A DNA stretch of 37,925 nucleotides from Chloroflexota bacterium (GCA_005880175.1 VBJR01000216.1:5899-43823); one strand, 5' to 3'; counted from the stretch's first letter, positions 7,750 through 15,187 are shown. The notes: a model not told the origin generated them from the letters alone. Program-made: numbers and translations.

Positions 7750-8372
7750 GACCGCTCGCCATCGGGGGGGCCGCCGTGCTGGGCGTCCTTGCGATGCTGC
7801 TGGTGGCGCCGTTCGCGATGTACGTCGCGGCGCTGACCCTGATCCCGCCCGCCGTGCAGGCCCAGGCGGCCGCGGCGTCGCAGCCCCAGGTGGACAGCCC
7901 GGTCTCGCCGCCCCAGGGCGGGCAGACGGCCGGCCAGTCGGCGGGGCCCATCCTCCAGTCCCTGCCCAGGCCGCCGCACCGGCCGTGGGCCTCGATGTAC
8001 ATCCCGGTCGCCCCGCTGTTCGCGAGGACGCCGCGGGGCGGGTTCGACGTGGGCGGCCTGCCGTACGGCCAGTGCACGTGGTACGTGGCGTACGAGCGGG
8101 GCATCGTGGCGCACGCCAACGGCGAGGGCTGGGTCCGCAACCTGGCGTCGCGCGGCTTCGTCACGAGCGCGCGCCCGACCGTCGGGGCGATCCTGTCCTG
8201 GCGCGCGTTCGCGCCCGGGTACGGCGTGTACGGGCACGTGGCGCTGGTGGTGGACGTGGATCCGGACGGCCGCGGGTTCACGGTGGCGGAGGCCAACGTG
8301 CTGGGCGAGGGCATCGCCGACGTCCGCTGGGTCCCCCTCAGCGACCCCGGCATCGTCGGGTTCGTGCCGTAG
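7746..8372 (+). CDS. Membrane-anchored CHAP-domain peptidoglycan hydrolase
   Basis: 208 residues from GTG 7746, overlapping the ATPase stop. A long hydrophobic N-terminal segment (5-40) serves as signal or anchor, followed by a Gln/Pro-rich linker. The CHAP domain (about 95-208) has the catalytic cysteine in YGQCTWYV (C110), the histidine in YGHVALV (H164) and the third polar residue in AEAN (182-184). CHAP amidases/endopeptidases cut peptidoglycan and are the usual wall-opening enzyme (VirB1 equivalent) of type IV secretion in Gram-positive-type cells. It is the last gene of the operon. Confidence 0.88.
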   Translation: MRPLAIGGAAVLGVLAMLLVAPFAMYVAALTLIPPAVQAQAAAASQPQVDSPVSPPQGGQTAGQSAGPILQSLPRPPHRPWASMYIPVAPLFARTPRGGFDVGGLPYGQCTWYVAYERGIVAHANGEGWVRNLASRGFVTSARPTVGAILSWRAFAPGYGVYGHVALVVDVDPDGRGFTVAEANVLGEGIADVRWVPLSDPGIVGFVP

Positions 8373-8389
8373 CCCAAGATGGGGGGACG

Positions 8390-8586
8390 GTGATCTGTCC
8401 TGGTGAGCTGAAGCACGAAGGCACGAAGACCACGGAGACGCACGAAGGGCTCGGCGAGATGGTCACCGACGACGCCGAAGACCACGCGGGTAGCTCCGGG
8501 AAGGAGGCGATCCGGCGGCACCAGGCGCTTCGTGCGTCCTCGTGCCCTCCGTGGCTTCGTGCTTCGATCCGCTCAGAAGAGATCAC
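8390..8586. repeat. 200-bp imperfect inverted-repeat element, copy A
   Basis: The left arm (8410-8447) and right arm (8528-8565) are both 38 bases. In each, two 11-base blocks (GAAGCACGAAG outside, GACGCACGAAG inside) pair perfectly between arms, while the 16-base middles differ and consist of shuffled CACGAAG/CACGGAG units. Outer ends share GTGATCT (8390-8396 and, inverted, 8580-8586). About 80 bases separate the arms. A second copy with the same 11+16+11 design is at 35731-35932. It fills most of the 297-base gap between the CHAP gene and deoC; no gene is seen in it. Confidence 0.8.
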
Positions 8587-8657
8587 AGGCGGCAACCCAT
8601 TCCGAGTCGGCGTCGCTCGCCAGGGCGTCGAGGTCGGACTCACTCATCCAGCCGACG

Positions 8658-8669
8658 CATAATCACTGC
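8658..8669 (+). promoter_or_regulatory. -10 element of a leaderless deoC promoter
   Basis: CATAAT (8658-8663) is one base from TATAAT and lies six bases before the deoC ATG, so transcription should begin at or next to the start codon. There is no Shine-Dalgarno sequence and no clear -35. Confidence 0.5.
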
Positions 8670-9593
8670 ATGGCCGTAGCCGTTTCGCTCGCCCATCTCG
8701 GGTCGCTGACGCGCGGGGTCCGGTCCGTGGACCAGGTTGGCGTCGAGGAGCGCGCCGCGGCCCTGGCCAAGCGCTCGATCAAGAAGGCGTCCAAGCTGTG
8801 GGCGCTCGACCTGGCCATCCGCTGCATGGACCTGACCACGCTGGAGGGCGCCGACACCGCGGGCAAGGTCGCCGCCCTCTGCGCCAAGGGCCTGCGCCCG
8901 AAGCCGGGCGACGACACCATCCCGTCCGTCGCCGCCATCTGCATCTACCCCGCCCTGGTGCCGGTCGCGGTGGACCGCCTGCGCGGCACGGGCGTGCACG
9001 TGGCCAGCGTCGCCACCGCGTTCCCCTCCGGCCAGTCGTTCACCGACGTGAAGCTGGCCGAGACGCGCGAGACCGTCGCCGCGGGCGCCGACGAGGTGGA
9101 CATGGTCATCGACCGCGGCGCCTTCCTCGCCGGCGACCACGAGAAGGTCTACGACGAGATCGGCGCCGTCAAGGAGGCCGCCGGCGGCGCGCACCTCAAG
9201 GTGATCCTGGAGACGGCCGAGCTGGGCACGTACGACAGCGTGCGCCGGGCCAGCATCCTGGCCATGGCGGCCGGCGCCGACTTCATCAAGACGTCCACGG
9301 GCAAGGTCCAGCCGGCGGCGACGCTGCCGGTCGCGCTGGTGATGATGGAGGCGATCCGCGACTTCCACCGCGAGACCGGGCGCGCCGTGGGCTTCAAGCC
9401 GGCCGGCGGCATGCGCACGTCGAAGCAGGCGATCGCGTTCCTGGTCCTGCTCTGGGAGACGCTGGGCCAGGACTGGATGACCCCGGACCGGTTCCGCCTC
9501 GGCGCCTCCAGCCTGCTCAACGACGTGCTGATGCAGATCGAGAAGGAGCGCACCGGCGCCTACCAGTCCGAGGACTACTTCACCAAGGACTGA
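8670..9593 (+). CDS. deoC: Deoxyribose-phosphate aldolase
   Basis: 307 residues. It splits 2-deoxyribose 5-phosphate into glyceraldehyde 3-phosphate and acetaldehyde in deoxynucleoside breakdown. Schiff-base lysine K207 lies in FIKTSTGK, the second lysine K243 in GFKPAGGMRT and the acidic residue D144 in EVDMV. The protein is about 50 residues longer than the E. coli enzyme, like the DERA/class-II-type enzymes that carry an N-terminal extension (residues 1-50 here). The ATG at 8670 was chosen because the -10 element fits it and because the family's helix begins soon after. It is followed three bases later by an aldehyde dehydrogenase, which could oxidise the acetaldehyde produced. Confidence 0.96.
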   Translation: MAVAVSLAHLGSLTRGVRSVDQVGVEERAAALAKRSIKKASKLWALDLAIRCMDLTTLEGADTAGKVAALCAKGLRPKPGDDTIPSVAAICIYPALVPVAVDRLRGTGVHVASVATAFPSGQSFTDVKLAETRETVAAGADEVDMVIDRGAFLAGDHEKVYDEIGAVKEAAGGAHLKVILETAELGTYDSVRRASILAMAAGADFIKTSTGKVQPAATLPVALVMMEAIRDFHRETGRAVGFKPAGGMRTSKQAIAFLVLLWETLGQDWMTPDRFRLGASSLLNDVLMQIEKERTGAYQSEDYFTKD

Positions 9594-9596
9594 CGG

Positions 9597-11069
9597 GTGG
9601 CCATCGCGAAGCGGACCGACCTGGCGGCGGCGGCGCCCTTCGAGTACGCGCCGGCCCCGGAGGCGACCGATCACGTCCGGATCGCGCCCCGGTACGACCT
9701 GTTCATCGGCGGCCGGTTCGTCCGCGCGCACTCCCGCCGCCGCTTCCCGACCGTGAACCCGGCCACGGAGGAGGTCCTCTCGGAGGTCGCCGAGGCCGAC
9801 GAGGCGGACGTGGACCGCGCCGCCACGGCGGCGGCCGAGGCGTTCCCCGCCTGGTCCGCCCTGCCGGCCTCGCGCCGCGCCCGCTACGTGTTCCGGCTGT
9901 CGCGGCTGATCCAGGAGCGGGCCCGGGAGCTGGCCGTCGTCGAGACCCTGGACGGCGGCAAGCCGATCAAGGAGTCGCGCGACGTGGACGTGCCGCTGGC
10001 GGCCGCCCACTTCTTCTATTACGCGGGCTGGGCGGACAAGCTGGAGTGGGCGTTCCCCAATCGCCGGCCGCGGCCGCTCGGCGTCGCCGGCCAGGTGATC
10101 CCGTGGAACTTCCCGCTGCTGATGCTGGCCTGGAAGGTCGCGCCCGCGCTGGCGGCCGGCAACACGGTCGTGCTCAAGCCGGCCGAGACGACGCCGCTCA
10201 CCGCGATGCTGTTCGCCGACATCTGCCAGCAGGCCGAGCTGCCGCCGGGCGTCGTCAACATCGTCACGGGCGGCGGCCAGACCGGCTCGCTCGTCGTCGG
10301 CCACCCGGCGGTCCGCAAGGTCGCGTTCACCGGCTCCACCGAGGTCGGCAAGCTGATCCAGCGCCAGCTGGCCGGGACGGGCAAGCGGCTGACGCTGGAG
10401 CTGGGCGGCAAGGCGGCCAACGTGGTGTTCGACGACGCGCCCCTGGACCAGGCCGTCGAGGGCATCGTGAACGGCATCTACTTCAACCAGGGCCACGTCT
10501 GCTGCGCCGGCAGCCGCCTGCTGGTGCAGGAGTCGATCGCCGGTCCGCTGCTGGAGAAGCTGAAGCAGCGGCTGGGCACGCTGCGCGTCGGCGACCCGCT
10601 CGACAAGAACACGGACGTGGGCGCGATCAACTCGCCCCAGCAGCTCGAGAAGATCCGGGGGCTGGTCCAGTCGGGCGTCGAGGAGGGCGCCGAGCTGTAC
10701 CAGCCGGAGTGCCGGCTGCCGGAGCGCGGCTACTGGTTCCCGCCCACCCTGTTCACCAACGTGGCCCAGTCGAGCCGGATCGCCAGCGAGGAGATCTTCG
10801 GCCCGGTCCTGTCAGTCCTGACGTTCCGCACGCCGGACGAGGCGGTGGAGAAGGCCAACAACACGCCCTACGGGCTGTCGGCCGGCGTGTGGACCGAGAA
10901 GGGCTCGCGCATCCTCTGGATGTCGGAGCGGATGCGCGCGGGCGTCGTGTGGGCCAACACCTACAACCGGTTCGACCCGACGTCGCCGTTCGGCGGCTAC
11001 AAGGAGTCCGGCTTCGGCCGCGAGGGCGGCCTGCCGGGCCTCCTGCCGTACGTCGATCTGGCCCGATGA
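9597..11069 (+). CDS. NAD(P)-dependent aldehyde dehydrogenase, catalytically complete
   Basis: 490 residues from GTG 9597, three bases after the deoC stop. All ALDH landmarks are present: VIPWNFP (168-173 region), FTGSTEVG (244-251), catalytic glutamate E268 in LELGG and the nucleophile in GHVCCAGSR (C302), with the late EIFGPVL motif. Linked to deoC, it probably oxidises acetaldehyde from the aldolase reaction. With the following gene it resembles the two halves of ALDH16, which combines an active N-terminal ALDH domain with an inactive C-terminal one. Length and motifs are normal for the superfamily; the exact substrate is inferred. Confidence 0.93.
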   Translation: MAIAKRTDLAAAAPFEYAPAPEATDHVRIAPRYDLFIGGRFVRAHSRRRFPTVNPATEEVLSEVAEADEADVDRAATAAAEAFPAWSALPASRRARYVFRLSRLIQERARELAVVETLDGGKPIKESRDVDVPLAAAHFFYYAGWADKLEWAFPNRRPRPLGVAGQVIPWNFPLLMLAWKVAPALAAGNTVVLKPAETTPLTAMLFADICQQAELPPGVVNIVTGGGQTGSLVVGHPAVRKVAFTGSTEVGKLIQRQLAGTGKRLTLELGGKAANVVFDDAPLDQAVEGIVNGIYFNQGHVCCAGSRLLVQESIAGPLLEKLKQRLGTLRVGDPLDKNTDVGAINSPQQLEKIRGLVQSGVEEGAELYQPECRLPERGYWFPPTLFTNVAQSSRIASEEIFGPVLSVLTFRTPDEAVEKANNTPYGLSAGVWTEKGSRILWMSERMRAGVVWANTYNRFDPTSPFGGYKESGFGREGGLPGLLPYVDLAR

Positions 11070-11225
11070 CGGTGCGAGAGGGGGCAGGCCCCCTCTTCCA
11101 GAACTCCCCCTCTTGTCCGGGACGTTGGGGGCGCCTGCGGCGCATCCCTCCGGGCCTGAAGCCAACCCCCGGGCGATCTCGGGAAGACGGACTCACACAC
11201 AGGGCGGAGCCCGTGCTTACGTCCG
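11070..11225 (+). repeat. GC-hairpin repeat family, copy 1
   Basis: It starts directly after the ALDH stop. A 9-bp stem AGAGGGGGC / GCCCCCTCT (11077-11085 with 11088-11096) is followed by TTCCAGAAC, then TGTCCGGGACGTT (11114-11126), a variable stretch, CTCGGGAAGACGGACTCA (11178-11195) and a small GGGC-GGA-GCCC hairpin. Blocks recur at 23111-23335 and, inverted, at 20222-20329. It could terminate or attenuate transcription between the two ALDH genes. Confidence 0.75.
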
Positions 11226-11253
11226 CCTCTGGATCATCTGAGGACGCACTCCC

Positions 11254-12072
11254 GTGAGCGACCGTATGGACGTCCGCAAGACGTACAAGCTCTTCACCGG
11301 AGGTGAGTTCGTGCGCTCGGAGTCCGGCCGCTCCTACCATGCCGAGGGCGCCAACGTGCCCCGCGCGTCCCGCAAGGACCTGCGCGACGCGGTGCGGACG
11401 GCGCGGGCCGCGTTCCCGGGCTGGTCGCGGCGCACGGCGTTGAACCGCGGCCAGGTGCTGTACCGCGTGGCCGAGATGCTGGACGCACGGCGCGCCCAGT
11501 TCGCTGGCCTGCTGGGCGGGGGCCGGGGCGCCGGCCGCGAGGTGGACGCCGCGGTGGACATGCTGGTCTGGTACGCGGGCCTGACCGACAAGCTGGCCCA
11601 GCTCCTGGGCACGGTCAACCCGGTTGCCGGCCCGTACTTCAACTTCACGGTGCCCGAGCCGACGGGCGTCGTCGGGGTGGTCGCGGCGGACGAGCCGGCC
11701 CTGCTCGGCCTGGTCCGCGGGCTGGCCCCGGTCCTGTGCGGCGGCTCCACCGTCGTCGCCCTGGCGTCGGGGCCCCGCCCGCTGGCCGCGCTCTGCCTGG
11801 GCGAGGTGCTGGCCACCAGCGACGTGCCGGCCGGGGTCGTGAACGTGCTCAGCGGCCACCGCCCGGAGCTGCTGCCCTGGCTCGCGGCGCACATGGACGT
11901 GAACGCGATCGACGCCGCTGGCTGCTCGCCCGAGGAGCTGACGGCCGTCGAGGAGGCTGCCGCGGCGAACGTGAAGCGCGTCGTGCGGCCGGACGGGAAC
12001 GGCGAGCCGGGACCGTGGCGCGCGGCCGCGTTCATGGAGCTGAAGACGATCTGGCACCCGGTCGGCGTCTGA
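11254..12072 (+). CDS. Short aldehyde dehydrogenase-like protein without catalytic residues
   Basis: 272 residues from GTG 11254, with GAGGA about ten bases upstream. The sequence follows the ALDH fold through the Rossmann part (KLFTGGEFVRSESGRSY, AARAAFPGW-type helix, GVVNVLSG) but is truncated. Where active enzymes have PWNFP it reads AADEPALL, and neither the catalytic glutamate motif nor the GQxC nucleophile block is present. It ends in LKTIWHPVGV, similar to the C-terminal oligomerisation strand of ALDHs. The likely role is structural, as in the inactive C-terminal domain of ALDH16; 490 plus 272 residues is close to a full-length ALDH16. It sits behind the active ALDH, separated by a repeat. 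It is not a pseudogene in the simple sense, because the frame is clean. Confidence 0.85.
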   Translation: MSDRMDVRKTYKLFTGGEFVRSESGRSYHAEGANVPRASRKDLRDAVRTARAAFPGWSRRTALNRGQVLYRVAEMLDARRAQFAGLLGGGRGAGREVDAAVDMLVWYAGLTDKLAQLLGTVNPVAGPYFNFTVPEPTGVVGVVAADEPALLGLVRGLAPVLCGGSTVVALASGPRPLAALCLGEVLATSDVPAGVVNVLSGHRPELLPWLAAHMDVNAIDAAGCSPEELTAVEEAAAANVKRVVRPDGNGEPGPWRAAAFMELKTIWHPVGV

Positions 12073-12077
12073 GCCGG

Positions 12078-13379
12078 TCAGGCGATCGAGCCGGACGCCT
12101 CGTTCGCGCCGCCGCACAGGGCGTCGCGGAGCTTGCGGATCTCCGCTTCGGGCTCGTGGAGGCCCGCCGCGCCGAAGATCGCCATCGAGCGGTCGAAGCT
12201 GGCGGCGGCCTCGGCGCGCCGGCCCCGGGCCGCGAACAGCTCGCCGAGCTGGCGGTGGCTGACGGCCAGGGCGTGCGTCTCGTCCAGCCGCTCGGCCAGG
12301 TCGCGGGCCTGCTCCACGACCACCATCGCCTCGTCCAGCCGGCCCTGGCGCTGCCTGAGCTCGCCCACCGTGAGCAGCGTCCGGCTGAGCCGCCGCTCCA
12401 GCCCGCCCTGCCGGTAGCGCTCGAGCGACGACAGGAGCAGCTCCTCCGCCCGGGCCAGGTCGCCCTGCCGGAGCAGCTGGTGTCCGAGGTCGTTCTCGAC
12501 TCGGGCCAGGTCGCTGCCGACGCTGCTGCCGGCCAGGCGCTCCTCGGCCTCGTACAGGGTGTGCGCCTTCGCCAGCAGCTCGGCCGCGATCCGGACGTCC
12601 CCGACCCCGTGGTGACAGGCGGCGAGGCCGTGGTAGAGGCGGGCGAGCCGGCCCAGGTCGCGCATGCCGCCGGCGACGTGCAGCGCCTCGTCGTAGAATG
12701 CCCGCGCCTGGACGAACTCGTGGCGGGCGGTCAGGATCGTGGCGACGCGCTGGAGCAGCCGCGACTCGACCTCGGGGTGGCGGCGGTCGCCGGCCCGGTA
12801 GCGCCGGAGCGCCTCCTCCGCGACGTCGAGCGCGCGCGGGTTCTCGCCGATGTGCAGCGCCAGCGCCTCGAGCTCCATCGTCTCGGCGATCCGGTCCTGG
12901 TCGTCGAGCGCCTCGAACAGCTCGCGAGCCGGCAGCAGGTGCTCCAGCGCCTCCCGGGGCCGGTCCATCCGGCACAGGGCCTCGCCGATGAACCGGTGCA
13001 CCGTCGCGATCATGTCCGGGGCCCGGCTCCATGCCAGGATCTCGTCGCCCTTCACCAGCACCTGCTGGTACTGGTGGTCGCGACACAGCCGGGCCAGCTC
13101 GGCCAGGCTGTCCTCGTCGAACGGCACCCGCACGATCGTGGGCGCCAGCAGTGACGCGACCGGCACGTGGAGCCGGTTGGCCAGGACGCGCAGGCTGCGC
13201 ATCGATGGCCTCACCTTCCCAGTCTCGATCAAGTGGACCGCCTGTCGCGTCAGCTCCGCCCCACCGACCTGCGCGAGGCTGAGGCCGGCGGCCACTCGAG
13301 CCTGCCGGAGTGCCTCCGGGTTGATGTCGACGCCGGCCAGGCGGCCGCGTGCTCTGCGGTTCCGCACTGCGAGAAGCAC
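12078..13379 (-). CDS. XRE-family HTH regulator with TPR domain
   Basis: 433 residues from GTG 13379. Residues about 18-80 form a Cro/C1-type helix-turn-helix: LRQARVAAGLSLAQVGG, recognition helix near LTRQAVHLIETGK, then PSMRSLRVLANRL. The rest is a series of TPR-like helix pairs rich in A, L, R and E (for example LEALALHIGENPRALDVAEEALRRY and LGELFAARGRRAEAAASFD). Proteins of this build sense a peptide or protein partner through the TPR array. A 35-base hairpin lies seven bases upstream of the start. The start is uncertain; the HTH begins about 20 residues in. It is convergent with the ALDH gene, five bases apart. The target is unknown. Confidence 0.87.
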   Translation of the reverse strand: MLLAVRNRRARGRLAGVDINPEALRQARVAAGLSLAQVGGAELTRQAVHLIETGKVRPSMRSLRVLANRLHVPVASLLAPTIVRVPFDEDSLAELARLCRDHQYQQVLVKGDEILAWSRAPDMIATVHRFIGEALCRMDRPREALEHLLPARELFEALDDQDRIAETMELEALALHIGENPRALDVAEEALRRYRAGDRRHPEVESRLLQRVATILTARHEFVQARAFYDEALHVAGGMRDLGRLARLYHGLAACHHGVGDVRIAAELLAKAHTLYEAEERLAGSSVGSDLARVENDLGHQLLRQGDLARAEELLLSSLERYRQGGLERRLSRTLLTVGELRQRQGRLDEAMVVVEQARDLAERLDETHALAVSHRQLGELFAARGRRAEAAASFDRSMAIFGAAGLHEPEAEIRKLRDALCGGANEASGSIA

Positions 13380-13385
13380 TTTACA

Positions 13386-13420
13386 CCCGTGCCCCGGCTG
13401 TGAACAGCCGGGAGCACGGG
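13386..13420 (-). promoter_or_regulatory. Hairpin or operator upstream of the XRE-TPR gene
   Basis: CCCGTGC-c-CCGGCTGT-ga-ACAGCCGG-ga-GCACGGG forms a two-part stem of 7 and 8 base pairs with a small bulge, ending seven bases from the GTG start. It could be an autoregulatory operator or a 5' leader structure; no Shine-Dalgarno sequence lies between it and the start. Confidence 0.5.
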
Positions 13421-13690
13421 TGGACCGGCCTAATGCGGACCGACGGTGTCAGCACCTGCCGACACAATCAGGCAGCAAAGTGCCACGAACGTGAACCCGG
13501 CCGACACGACGACTTGGACGAACCTGCGCACTGTACTCCCCAGCTGAACGTTCCGAACGCTTCGCCCTCGAGGGTGAGGGACGAATGACCCACCGTTAAT
13601 TCACGAACTCAGTTGACAAATCGGAAAGCCACATTGCAACTCGTCGGTGCGAGAGTAGCAGTGTTTCGGCGTCCGGAAACGTCCGCAACA
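13421..13690. other. Intergenic region without a recognised gene
   Basis: This 270-base stretch between the divergent XRE-TPR and PadR genes is less GC-rich than its surroundings. It has TTGACA at 13614-13619 but no -10 at proper spacing. I see no credible coding frame or RNA gene. Confidence 0.5.
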
Positions 13691-13724
13691 TGCATCTGTC
13701 CATGATCTATCATGGACGGATGCA
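13691..13724 (+). promoter_or_regulatory. 34-bp palindromic operator over the PadR -10 element and start codon
   Basis: The 16-base arms (TGCATCTGTCCATGAT and ATCATGGACGGATGCA) are complementary at 15 of 16 positions, with a 2-base centre. The -10-like TATCAT (13708-13713) sits in the middle and lies six bases before ATG 13720, giving a leaderless start. A dimeric repressor bound here would block its own promoter. Confidence 0.72.
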
Positions 13725-14043
13725 ACGGTCTCCGACCGAACCGCTGGACCTGGGCCGGTTCGAGGAACCGGCCGTCCTGATCCTCACGAGCCTGCTGGAG
13801 GGCCCCCGGCACGGCTACGCGATCGTCCGCGACGTCGAGCAGGTCGCGGGCGTCCGCCTGGGGCCGGGCACGCTGTACGCGACGCTCGCACGCCTGGAGG
13901 CCCGCGGCCTGATCGAGGGCGTCGCCTCCGACGACCGGCGCCGGCCCTACCGCATCACGGACGCCGGCACCACCGTGCTCCGCGGCCGCCTGGAGCGGAT
14001 GCAGGCGATCGCCAGGACCGGCCTGGCGCGGATGGCGCGATGA
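13720..14043 (+). CDS. PadR-family transcriptional regulator
   Basis: 107 residues from ATG 13720; an in-frame ATG at 13690 would add ten residues but would place the start inside the operator arm. It is a winged-helix PadR domain: LTSLLEGPRHGYAIVRDV (helices 1-2), LGPGTLYATLARLEARGLIEG (recognition helix), the DDRRRPYRITDAG wing and a short C-terminal helix (PadR-s2 type). It probably represses itself and the following membrane protein gene through the palindrome it overlaps. Its stop overlaps the next ATG (ATGA). PadR pairs of this kind usually respond to small toxic molecules or envelope stress; the signal here is unknown. Confidence 0.93.
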   Translation: MQRSPTEPLDLGRFEEPAVLILTSLLEGPRHGYAIVRDVEQVAGVRLGPGTLYATLARLEARGLIEGVASDDRRRPYRITDAGTTVLRGRLERMQAIARTGLARMAR

Positions 14044-14819
14044 GGGCGCTGCTCTGGCTCTACCCGCGCGCGTGGCGCTGCCGCTACGGCGCCGAGATGG
14101 AGGCCCTGCTCGCGCAGCTGCGGGGCTGGCGCCGCCTGGAGCTGGCGCTCGACCTGGTGCGGGGCGCGGCCGACGCCCACCTGCACCCGCAGGTGCCGGG
14201 ACGCCGCCGCCTGCGCTGGCTGCCGGCCGGGCTCGGGCTGCTCGCGGCCGCCCTGATCAGCCGCGCGGTCGCCGGCGCCGCCGGGTCGGACCGGCAGGCG
14301 GTCGCCGCGGGCCTGCTGGCGGGTCTGTGGCTGGTGGCCGCGTTCGCGTGGCGCTGGCTGGGATCGCGGACGGCGTTCCTGTTCTCGGCGCTGGTCGCCG
14401 GCCGGTTCATGGCCGACTGGGTCGCGCTCGCCGCGGTTCTCCAGCTGACGCACCTGGGCGCGGCGCCCCTTCCCTACCGGGTCGGCGCCGCGGTGCTCGA
14501 GGTCGGGCTGGGGGGCGTGGCCGCATCGCTGCTCGTGCGCCGGTCCCGGCTCGCCGGCCCGCTCCCGTTCGCGGCCGGCTGCGCCCTGGAGCTGGCGCTG
14601 GGCGGCGGCCTCTCGGCCGGCGTCCTGCTGGAGCGGTGGCTGGCGCCGGCGGCCGTGGAGCCGGTGCGGGTGGTCCTGTGGGCTGCGGCCCTGGCCTGGC
14701 TGGGGCGCCGGCGGCGGCCGAGACCGTGGGGCGAACCGCCCGAGGGTGCGCCGGTGGCCGCGCGGCCATCACCGAACGCGCCGGAGCCGCTGTCTGCCAG
14801 GGCCAGGCGCGCGAGCTGA
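14040..14819 (+). CDS. PadR-associated polytopic membrane protein
   Basis: 259 residues, translationally coupled to padR by ATGA. The start LLWLYPRAWRCRYGAEMEALL carries the YPxxWRxRYGxEM motif common in membrane proteins encoded beside PadR regulators. It is followed by a soluble helix, then about six hydrophobic helices between residues 60 and 235 rich in Ala, Leu and Gly. The tail is Arg/Pro-rich. No catalytic motif is visible. It is presumably the target of PadR control, but its function is unknown. Confidence 0.75.
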   Translation: MRALLWLYPRAWRCRYGAEMEALLAQLRGWRRLELALDLVRGAADAHLHPQVPGRRRLRWLPAGLGLLAAALISRAVAGAAGSDRQAVAAGLLAGLWLVAAFAWRWLGSRTAFLFSALVAGRFMADWVALAAVLQLTHLGAAPLPYRVGAAVLEVGLGGVAASLLVRRSRLAGPLPFAAGCALELALGGGLSAGVLLERWLAPAAVEPVRVVLWAAALAWLGRRRRPRPWGEPPEGAPVAARPSPNAPEPLSARARRAS

Positions 14820-14841
14820 ACGGCGGTCCTGCCGGCCGCTC

Positions 14842-15138
14842 TCAGTCGCGGTAGCGGTAGACGATGCGGCCGCGTGTCAGGTCGTACGGCGACAGCTCGA
14901 CCCGGATGCGGTCACCCGGCGTGATCCTGATGAAGTACCGCCGCATCCGGCCAGCCGCGTACGCGATCAGCTTGTGCTCGTTCTCCAGCTGGACCTCGAA
15001 CATCGCGTTCGGGAGCGCCTGTGTCACCACCGCGTCGAGGACGACGGCTTCTTCTTTCTGGACCTCGCCGTCCGTGTTGCGGGTCCGCGTCCGGGACGAC
15101 CGGCGTGGGCCGCGACGTGGGGTTGAACTTCTCGCCAA
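14842..15138 (-). CDS. infA: Translation initiation factor IF-1 with basic N-terminal extension
   Basis: 98 residues from TTG 15138. Residues about 25-98 align with IF-1 across the OB fold: [53 protein letters not shown] and [10 protein letters not shown]. About 24 extra N-terminal residues rich in Arg, Ser and Thr precede the usual start; they may be real or due to a wrong start. IF-1 binds the 30S A site during initiation. It lies outside any ribosomal protein operon, downstream of a HAD gene on the same strand (49-base gap), so it may be a second copy. TAGACT (15149-15154, minus) could be a -10 close to the start. Confidence 0.9.
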   Translation of the reverse strand: MARSSTPRRGPRRSSRTRTRNTDGEVQKEEAVVLDAVVTQALPNAMFEVQLENEHKLIAYAAGRMRRYFIRITPGDRIRVELSPYDLTRGRIVYRYRD

Positions 15139-15187
15139 TTCGGTTTGAAGTCTAACGGTGCCGTGTCCGACCTTGCCGCTCCGGCCG

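Noticed and set aside
8390..8586. CRISPR-like array because of repeated CACGAAG units
   Set aside because: Units are 7-9 bases with almost no spacers and are arranged as inverted arms; there are no cas genes.
8640..10496. A 618-codon open frame on the minus strand over deoC and the ALDH gene
   Set aside because: No recognisable motif and composition typical of an antisense shadow; the plus-strand genes explain the region.
13614..13642. TTGACA as the -35 of the PadR promoter
   Set aside because: It lies about 90 bases from the -10 used by padR, and no -10 lies 16-18 bases downstream of it.
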